Shown here piece by piece: positions 57,276-64,000 of a stretch of DNA of 64,000 nt (position 1 is its first letter; each line of letters opens with the position of its first letter). Both the position numbers and the translations under genes were made by a program. Source of the stretch: Bidens hawaiensis (taxonomy: Eukaryota; Streptophyta; Magnoliopsida; Asterales; Asteraceae); NCBI GenBank assembly GCA_021521415.1, contig JAIQDT010000190.1:1736001-1800000 (forward strand). The letters run 5' to 3'. The notes below the pieces were generated by a model that searched no databases, was not told the DNA's origin, and saw only the letters and a program-made list of their open reading frames with translations.

Positions 57276-57620
57276 TGTCACACCCTCAAAATCCACTAAC
57301 TGAGTTTTACCGTCAGAGGGTGTGAACTAACAGTATCGAAATCATTAGTTATAATCAAACCATAAAACAAAGTTTCAAAACCATGAAAACGTTTTCGAGA
57401 AATTAAATGCGGAAGCATAAAAACCTTTAACCAAAAGTTGGGTCACACAGGACGACTTAAAACTAATGATAACTATTAAAAATAAGTTTGCATAACAAAA
57501 GCGTTTTCAAGCAATGCATGTTCCTAAACCGCTCCCCGCCTCGGCTACCTGAGAATAACATATTAAAAGTGTCAACACAAGGTTGGTGAGTTCACAAGTT
57601 TATATAAAAATAAATGTTTA

Positions 57621-57690
57621 GCGTTTGCGTTCAGCGTTTTGCGTTAAGCGTTTTGCGTTACAGCGTTTTGCGTTACAGCGTTTTGCGTTA
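57621..57690. repeat. 15-bp tandem repeat in element 6 LTR
   Basis: GCGTTTTGCGTTACA repeated about four and a half times, with the first units slightly diverged. Confidence 0.9.
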
Positions 57691-58350
57691 CCAGATAGTG
57701 TTATGTCAATTATATATCTATAGGTAGCTAGCCTATAAAACAAGTATCACTAAATGTTCGACACCGAAGCTGACTGTTTATCAATTTGCCTTGCCACCAG
57801 GTCGTCCAGACCATGGTATGTGTTTAGCCAAGATTACACCCGCTCGACATCCAGTCGAGTTTAGCGTTGGGTGGGGTTTGTCAAACCCAGTAGTACTACT
57901 CAACAGTGACTCGCTATTATCCAAATATCAACCGGTTCGATGTTATGAAGGACTTTAGTTTACGCGTTTGCCACTTAGTCTTTACAAGTGATATATAATC
58001 TATATTAACAAAATCTAAAATGAGTTCGGAGTATGTTATCTCCCCCAAGAGAAAAGCGTTTAAAGAGTTTAAAAGGGGAAAGTGAAACTCACTGTTTGCG
58101 AAGAAATTCCCAAATTAAATCACCAAGATGCGCGTCACAGAAAAACTCTCTCTAGCGTTCTAAAACAACAAAGAGATTTTTCTAAGTGTCGGAATATTAT
58201 CGAGTCTCTAGACCCGGCACATAATACCTATGCACATAACATGTTTCGTGTTTCGTTTGTGAATCGTGTGTGACTTTAACAAGTGTATTTGTGACACATT
58301 ACATGTGTAAGCAATCATATACGTGTCATGTATTCATAAAGTACATCACT

Positions 58351-58497
58351 AGCAATTTCTCCACGTAAGGGCATTTTGGTCAAATCATGACAATTAACGA
58401 GCCATTATTCCCCATAAGGGCAATTTGGTCAAATTATGACAATCAATTAGCAATTATTCCCCGCAAGGGTAATTTGGTCAAAACATAACAATTATAT
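58351..58497. repeat. 49-bp tandem repeat, three units, in element 6 LTR
   Basis: Units start at 58351, 58400 and 58449, exactly 49 bp apart, with AAGGGCAATTTGGTCAAAT as the best conserved block; a fourth unit begins at 58498 but decays at once. Confidence 0.9.
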
Positions 58498-59864
58498 AGC
58501 AAGTACCATGTTTCATGCGTTTTCACAAAACTCAGCAGCTAGTTTCACCGAGACAGAAATTATACTTGAAAGATTGTACTATTCCACCAATCATAGCATC
58601 TCAATTAATTTACCAAAAATCATCACAGAAGCATATATGTCTTAGGTTTCCAGAACATATTTTATTATATTTTTATTCCACATAGTTTTCTCACAATCAT
58701 TAAATCATTACAGCAAACTCATAACAGTCAAATTCATGCGCCACAGAATGTTATTTGTAATTCCCGTTAAACGAAAAATCCAATAAATGCACACTTGGAT
58801 TAGGTTCCTAACTTAATAAGTCAACTTCCAGAACTGGAACCAACCCAATTGGTCTCGTAGTTCATGAGATATAATATTTACAAAACAACCTAACAGCAGG
58901 TCTAACAGCTCAGCATTGCACAACGTTTTTGTAAAATCATAAAAGTTAACTTCTACTTGTCCAAAAATTACAAGTTTATATTCTTTAGAAACTAGACTCA
59001 ACCTAGTTTACTGTAGTATCAATAATCTCAACCAATTTTCACATTTACACTTCGTTACAGTCACTTAAACATCAATAACACATTCTGTCCAGAAACTGTT
59101 TGCATCCAAACTCAACATATTAACAATCTATAAACTATCATGCATTCATCTAACACTCTAGACTCCATAAACACCATCCATGCACATCAATTACACATTA
59201 CATACATGATTAGGGTTTTTGTTTGAACTCAAATCAAAGACACAAGTAATTAGTATGTAACAATATCAATTCTAGTTATCATATCATTAACAAATCAACA
59301 ACAATCATATTAACACAACACCATAAGAAAATCGGCAGCTAGGGTTTGTAGTTAACCCAACAAACATCAAAATCAAGTATAAAGGATGCATAGGATAATC
59401 GATTATACCTTCCTAGCACCTAATTCTTCAATCAAAAGCTTGAATTGATGGTTGTATGTGTTTGTATAGGTGACAGCAGCCAAGGGTTCACAAGGAAGGA
59501 GAGGCCGATCGGAATTCTTGTGGGGAAAGAAAATAAGTTAGGGTTAATTGTTAATGATGTATTTATAATAATCTATGTTATCTTGAGTTAACGTTTATAA
59601 CCATGTTATCACATAACACATACGTCTAACACATAATTATCACATAATTACTGTTTTGACGTTTTTCGTTTATTCACCAATAGTTTGCGTTAACTCGTTT
59701 GCGTTTTGGTGCAAATCCCGAAAGACTACACATGTAGTAAGTGTTAAGCGTCATTTAAACCCTAGTTTAAATGTAATGAAGTGTGCGTTATAGATTCAAT
59801 GATCTTAAGTTTGAATTGACGGAGTTGAGTTAACGGAGTTAACCTGAAATTGACGATTGTCACA

Positions 59865-59997
59865 TCATTCCCATGTTAAAGAATTTTCGTCCCGAAAATT
59901 TGAGTCAAGTCGTGATGAGTGTCTGAAAAAGTAAGAAAAAATTTTCAGTTTGTCATATCATCCCCTAGTAGAAAGAAATTTCGTCCCGAAATTTAAT
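59865..59997 (-). other. 3' non-coding end with purine tract, element 6
   Basis: On the minus strand it contains two AATTTCGGGACGAAATTTC-like segments (about 59885-59900 and 59975-59992), typical just after chromovirus pol, and a purine-rich ACATGGGAATGA directly before the LTR. Confidence 0.65.
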
Positions 59998-60348
59998 TCA
60001 TACCTCCGGTGATTTCTGACGGTTTGCCGGGTTTCGCGGTTTTCTGTGTTTGGTCAGCCCTTCAAAAATGTGAGGATACTTTTTCATCATTTGATCCTCG
60101 CATTCCCACGTGAACTCCGGTCCACGTCTCGAGTTCCATCGAACCTTAACGATTGGAATCTTGCTGTGCTTGAGTGTTTTGGTTTCCCAATCCAAAACTT
60201 CGACTGGTTCTTCAATGAAACGCAACTGTTCATCAACTTGCAGTTCCTCCAAAGGGACTACTTGGGTTTCATCGGATAAGCATTTCTTCAAATTCGATAC
60301 GTGGAATACATTGTGTACGCCACTGAGTTCCGTTGGTAGGTCCAGTCG
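59998..60348 (-). pseudogene. Chromodomain end of element 6 polyprotein
   Basis: After a TAA (60349-60351) the frame continues RLDLPTELSGVHNVFHVSNL, KKCLSDETQVVPL and the chromodomain KIPIVKVRWNSRRGPEFTWE with MMKKYPHIF, ending at a TGA (59998-60000). In chromoviruses this C-terminal fold follows integrase and is thought to bind histone marks. The Met at 60291 is internal and not a real start. Confidence 0.9.
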
Positions 60349-60901
60349 TTACGCCACCGGACCAATGCGCTCAGTTATTCGGTAGGGACCAACATATCGT
60401 GGGTTGAGTTTGTTTCGCTTACCAAAGCGAACCACACCTTTCCAAGGTGAGACTTTAAGTAACACTTGGTCATTCACTTGAAATTCGAGAGGTTTTCGGC
60501 GCTTGTCGGCGTAACTCTTTTGGCGATCTCGTGCTGCTGCCATGCGATTTCGGATTTGAACAATCTTTTCTGAAGTTTCGAGTACCAGTTCTGGACTAGT
60601 GATTTGGCTGTCACCCACCTCTGCCCAGCAGAGTGGTGATCGACACTTTCGTCCGTAAAGCGCTTCAAACGGCGCTGCTTTAATACTTGCGTGGTAGCTG
60701 TTATTATACGAAAACTCTACCAAAGTGAGGTTCCCAACTTTTTCCGAAATCCAACACGCATGCATGCAACATATCCTCTAGGGTCTGAATAGTTCGTTCA
60801 CTTTGCCCATCCGTCTGAGGATGGTATGCTATGCTCATATCAAGACGGGTGCCTAGTGCGCTTTGCAGTGACTTCCAAAAGTGCGAAGTGAAACGAGAAT
60901 C
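60349..60901 (-). pseudogene. Integrase C-terminal part, element 6
   Basis: Starts right after a TGA (60902-60904) with the core end ([40 protein letters not shown]), then a frameshift near 60735-60765, and resumes as [20 protein letters not shown] with [20 protein letters not shown] and [20 protein letters not shown]. It ends at the TAA at 60349-60351. The third catalytic residue (Glu of Q-S-E-R) is present. Confidence 0.9.
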
Positions 60902-62635
60902 TCAATCAGAAATGATTGAGACATGCACTCCGTGCCTAGACACCACTTCTTTCATGTAAACACGAGTCAGTCTTTCCATTTTGTCCGATTCCTTAATCGC
61001 TAAGAAGTGTGCAGACTTAGTCAACCGGTCAACGATCACCCAGATGGTATCGCATCCCGTCGGTGTCTTAGGTAAACCCATAATAAAATCCATTGAGATG
61101 TGTTCCCATTTCCACATTGGGAGTTCCGGTTGTTGCAGTAGGCCAGATGGTTTCTGGTATTCTATTTTGACTCTGGCACAAGTCAAGCATTTGCTCACGT
61201 AGGTGGCAATGTCGGCTTTCATGTTCGGCCACCAGTAAAGTGCCTTTAAATCATGATACATTTTATCAGAGCCAGGGTGGATAGAATATCGGGACTTGTG
61301 TGCTTCGTCCATCACCAGAGTTCTCAACTCTCCGAACCGTGAAACCCAAATCCGGTTCTCAAAATATCGGACCCCGTCCGATCTGGTTTCAAGTTGCTTG
61401 TTCATGCCCCGCATGAGTTTCGATGGAAGATTATCATCTTTCAAAGCTTCGTGCTGCGCCTCGCGAATCTGGTCGGGTAAGTTTGCATGAATCGTGAGTT
61501 GCAACGCTCGCACTCGTCTGGGTTTATCTGTTTCTTTTCTGCTGAGAGCGTCGGCCACTACATTGGCCTTGCCAGGGTGGTACTTGATGGCACAATCGTA
61601 ATCTTTAAGCAGCTCGACCCAACGACGCTGTCGCATGTTCAGCTCCTTCTGATCGTAGATATGTTGGAGACTCTTGTGGTCGGTGTAAATGGTAAACTTA
61701 GTACCGTACAAGTAATGCCTCCATATCATAAGAGCAAACACCACAGCTCCGAGTTCCAAATCATGGGTCGTGTAGTTCTTCTCGTGAACCCGTAGTTGTC
61801 GAGAGGCGTAAGCTATAACCTTCTCTAGTTGCATCAGCACACAACCGAGACCTTGTATAGATGCGTCACAGTGTACCTCAAAATTTTCCGTTCCCTCGGG
61901 GAGGGCTAGAATAGGGGCGCTACAGAGCTTGGTTTTCAACAGTTGAAAAGCGGATTCTTGCGCGTCACCCCAATTGTACTTAGTACCTTTGTGAGTCAAA
62001 GCGGTGAGGGGTTGAGCAATCTTTGAAAATCCCTCGATGAAACGCCGGTAGTAGCCGGCCAGTCCTAGGAATTGCCGCACCTCAGTCGGAGTCTTAGGTG
62101 CTTCCCAGTTTTTGATGGCCTCTACCTTACCGGGATCGACATGGATACCATTCTCGTTGATCACATGTCCTAAAAAGTGAACCTCGCGAAGCCAAAACTC
62201 ACATTTCGAGAGTTTAGCATACAGTTGTTCCTTCTTCAATAACTCCAGAATTACCCTTAAGTGTTCTTCATGGTCAGCTTCGTTCTTGGAGTAGACGAGA
62301 ATATCATCAATGAAATTAATCACAAACTTGTCGAGGTACGCCTTGCATACTCGATTCATGAGATCCATAAATACAGCTGGTGCGTTGGTTAGTCCAAAAG
62401 GCATAACCGAAAACTCAAAGTGACCATACCGTGTTCTGAAAGCCGTCTTTGAGATATCTTCTTCGCGCACTCTTAGTTGGTGGTAACCAGATCGCAGATC
62501 GATCTTCGAGTAGTAACTCGATCCTTGAAGCTGGTCAAACAAATCATCAATTCGGGGTAAAGGATAACGGTTCTTGACCGTCACCTTGTTCAACTCCCGG
62601 TAGTCGATACACATGCGGAAAGTCCCGTCCTTCTT
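60902..62635 (-). CDS. RT, RNase H and integrase N-terminus of element 6 (570-aa open frame)
   Basis: In order: RT fingers/palm ([55 protein letters not shown] with the catalytic Asp pair), connection ([20 protein letters not shown]), RNase H ([36 protein letters not shown]), tether [11 protein letters not shown], then the integrase zinc domain ([13 protein letters not shown] ... CLTCARVK) and core ([20 protein letters not shown]). It is open from the stop at 62636-62638 to the TGA at 60902-60904. The Met at 62614 is internal; the real protein is a gag-pol polyprotein from further upstream. Confidence 0.95.
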   Translation of the reverse strand, partial: KKDGTFRMCIDYRELNKVTVKNRYPLPRIDDLFDQLQGSSYYSKIDLRSGYHQLRVREEDISKTAFRTRYGHFEFSVMPFGLTNAPAVFMDLMNRVCKAYLDKFVINFIDDILVYSKNEADHEEHLRVILELLKKEQLYAKLSKCEFWLREVHFLGHVINENGIHVDPGKVEAIKNWEAPKTPTEVRQFLGLAGYYRRFIEGFSKIAQPLTALTHKGTKYNWGDAQESAFQLLKTKLCSAPILALPEGTENFEVHCDASIQGLGCVLMQLEKVIAYASRQLRVHEKNYTTHDLELGAVVFALMIWRHYLYGTKFTIYTDHKSLQHIYDQKELNMRQRRWVELLKDYDCAIKYHPGKANVVADALSRKETDKPRRVRALQLTIHANLPDQIREAQHEALKDDNLPSKLMRGMNKQLETRSDGVRYFENRIWVSRFGELRTLVMDEAHKSRYSIHPGSDKMYHDLKALYWWPNMKADIATYVSKCLTCARVKIEYQKPSGLLQQPELPMWKWEHISMDFIMGLPKTPTGCDTIWVIVDRLTKSAHFLAIKESDKMERLTRVYMKEVVSRHGVHVSIISD

Positions 62636-64000
62636 TCAGACAAACAAGACAGGGGCTCCCCATGGCGATGAGCTAGGTCGGATAAAACCCTTATCCAACA
62701 AATCTTGCAACTGAGTGGACAACTCCTGAAGCTCCGCCGGTGCGAGCCGATACGGGGCTCGTGCTATGGGTGCTGCACCGGGGGTCAACTCGATTCGGAA
62801 TTCGACTTGTCGTACAGGAGGGAGTCCGGGAAAATCCTCTGGGAAAACTTCCGGAAAATCTCGCACAACAGGTATATCTTCAATCCGCTTCTCCTCCGCG
62901 GGTTTCTCAACAATCTGCGCCAAAACTGCCGGATGACCCTTTCGTAGGTACTTCTGCGCCTTCATGAGGGTAATGACGCTGGTGGTCATGCCGCTTCTCT
63001 CACCTCGGACCGAAATGCTCTCGCCGGAAGGGGTAGTAATGTGAACTATCTTGTCGTGACATATAATCTCCGCGCGGTTCTCGGATAACCAGTCCATGCC
63101 GACCACGACATCGAAACTACTAAGCGTAAAAGGAATAAGGTCGATATCAAAGACATGACCTGACAGTTTTAACTTACATCCCGCAAGTACATGAGTCGTT
63201 ACTATAGTCTTACCGTCAGCTAATTCAACAGGAAACTTAGCATCTAACGGAGTTGGAGTTAAGTCTAAGAGTTGGCTAAAGGCTTTCGACACAAAACTCC
63301 TATCAGCTCCAGTGTCAAACAATACAGAAGCAAAACAATCGTTCACAGGGAACTTACCAGTCACCACGTGCGGATCATTGCGGGCTTGAACCGACCCAAT
63401 TACAAAAGCTCTTCCTTTGCCATTGCTTCCACCACTACTGCCACTTCCATTACCTCCATTGTTGTTGTTCTGTTTCAGCTTGGGACAATCTTTCCTGAAA
63501 TGACCTTCCTGCCCACATTCGAAACATCCCTTCGTCGTCATTGGTGGCTTAGGAGCACCCTTTGCCGCAAGGTCTCCTCTACATTCCTTCGCCTGGTGAC
63601 CCATCTTTCCGCATCTCTGACACTTGACACGGTCACACGGGCCAACATGATGATAGTTGCACCTATTGCACTTCGGATATTTCCCAGCATATCCGCTCGA
63701 ACCCTGCCCGCTACCATTGTTATTACTGTTGTGAGTCTGATTGTTAAAGCTCCGAGTGAATTCGGGCTTACGGTAGAGTTGTTGCGGAGGGAGGTTCGAG
63801 GATGAGGATCTGGTGTTGTCAAACTTTCTCTTTCCGCTGCTCGGGTTGCTGTTGCTGTTGTTGTCGTTACTCGGGTTGTCACGGGCTTTAGCGGTTGAAC
63901 CCCTAGGTGGTAACGCACCTTGGGTCACAGCTTGATCCGTTAGTTTGTGAGCTAAATGGATCGCTTGTTGAATCGTGGCTGGTCTGGAAGACGTCACCAT
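62636..64000 (-). CDS. Gag C-terminus, protease and RT start of element 6 (continues beyond window)
   Basis: Zinc knuckles CNRCNYHHVGPC, CQRCGKMGHQAKEC and CFECGQEGHFRKDC (nucleocapsid), an Asn/Ser/Gly-rich stretch, protease with LFDTGADRSFVSKAF (catalytic D-T-G) and VVGMDWLSENRAEIICHD, then the RT N-terminus ([40 protein letters not shown]). It ends at a TGA (62636-62638); the next codons ([11 protein letters not shown]) continue the same frame, so this is one nonsense change. The capsid domain lies beyond 64000. Confidence 0.95.
   Translation of the reverse strand: MVTSSRPATIQQAIHLAHKLTDQAVTQGALPPRGSTAKARDNPSNDNNSNSNPSSGKRKFDNTRSSSSNLPPQQLYRKPEFTRSFNNQTHNSNNNGSGQGSSGYAGKYPKCNRCNYHHVGPCDRVKCQRCGKMGHQAKECRGDLAAKGAPKPPMTTKGCFECGQEGHFRKDCPKLKQNNNNGGNGSGSSGGSNGKGRAFVIGSVQARNDPHVVTGKFPVNDCFASVLFDTGADRSFVSKAFSQLLDLTPTPLDAKFPVELADGKTIVTTHVLAGCKLKLSGHVFDIDLIPFTLSSFDVVVGMDWLSENRAEIICHDKIVHITTPSGESISVRGERSGMTTSVITLMKAQKYLRKGHPAVLAQIVEKPAEEKRIEDIPVVRDFPEVFPEDFPGLPPVRQVEFRIELTPGAAPIARAPYRLAPAELQELSTQLQDLLDKGFIRPSSSPWGAPVLFV

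Larger units (their letters stand above)
57276..59864 (-). repeat. 3' LTR of element 6 (2589 bp)
   Basis: On the minus strand it starts TGTGACAATCGTC at 59864 and ends GAGGGTGTGACA at 57276. It contains two tandem repeats (57621-57690 and 58351-58497). Short frames inside it (58082-58273, 58813-59001) have no support as genes. Confidence 0.9.
57276..64000 (-). mobile_element. Element 6: Tekay-like chromovirus, 3' part
   Basis: 3' LTR (57276-59864), chromodomain, integrase, RNase H, RT, protease and gag on the minus strand, running off the window at 64000. Inserted in the LTR of the non-autonomous element; GATGG (57271-57275) is the expected target-site copy. The polyprotein has few breaks, so it is the best preserved element here. 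Confidence 0.93.

Noticed and set aside
63272..63805. 177-aa open frame on the plus strand
   Set aside because: It is antisense to the well-supported gag-protease of element 6; length follows from the composition of the true gene.

Overview
The window holds only transposable elements: I found no cellular gene, tRNA, rRNA or CRISPR array. AT-rich DNA packed with Ty3/gypsy chromoviruses (gag-pol ending in a chromodomain), Ty1/copia Sirevirus-like elements with a coiled-coil 3' ORF, and LTRs of 2.5-3 kb points to a large, repeat-rich flowering-plant genome. Asteraceae is my guess from general resemblance, not something the sequence proves.

Left half, a nest of insertions. The window opens inside the youngest element and moves outward into older hosts. 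Element 1 (+, 1-11126) is a decayed Tekay-like chromovirus with two similar long LTRs. It sits in the integrase region of element 2 (-, 11127-19140), a better preserved relative that carries an extra ORF upstream of gag. Element 2 sits in the 3' end of an unusual LTR element (19141-23531). That element has palindromic hairpins just upstream of its TATA boxes, a dense TTCGTTA/TAACGAA motif field, and one unrecognised protein as its only gene. It interrupts a minus-strand Sirevirus-like copia element (23532-32309), which interrupts a plus-strand Sirevirus-like element (32310-36505), which interrupts the RNase H of another minus-strand copia element (36506-40545).

Middle. The last copia element and the first 1022 bp of a neighbouring gypsy-type LTR are duplicated head to tail (unit 4322 bp; 37246-41567 and 41568-45889) with a 5-bp microhomology at the breakpoints. 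The complete LTR (44868-47791) carries a cluster of GTCAA (W-box core) motifs. It is followed by a decayed gypsy gag (about 47840-48410) and an N-terminal part of a Sirevirus 3' ORF (48594-50675).

Right. A non-autonomous minus-strand LTR element (50675-57275) has a 2.8-kb non-coding interior. Its 5' LTR is split by element 6 (-, 57276 to beyond 64000), a chromovirus whose gag-pol is broken by only a few stops and one frameshift.

How the parts relate. The chromovirus copies show the usual order gag, protease, reverse transcriptase, RNase H, integrase, chromodomain. The copia copies show gag, protease, integrase, reverse transcriptase, RNase H. No copy seen here is fully intact. The signals most worth following are the palindromic LTR family, a conserved dimerisation-type hairpin shared by elements 1 and 2, and the extra membrane-anchored ORF of element 2.
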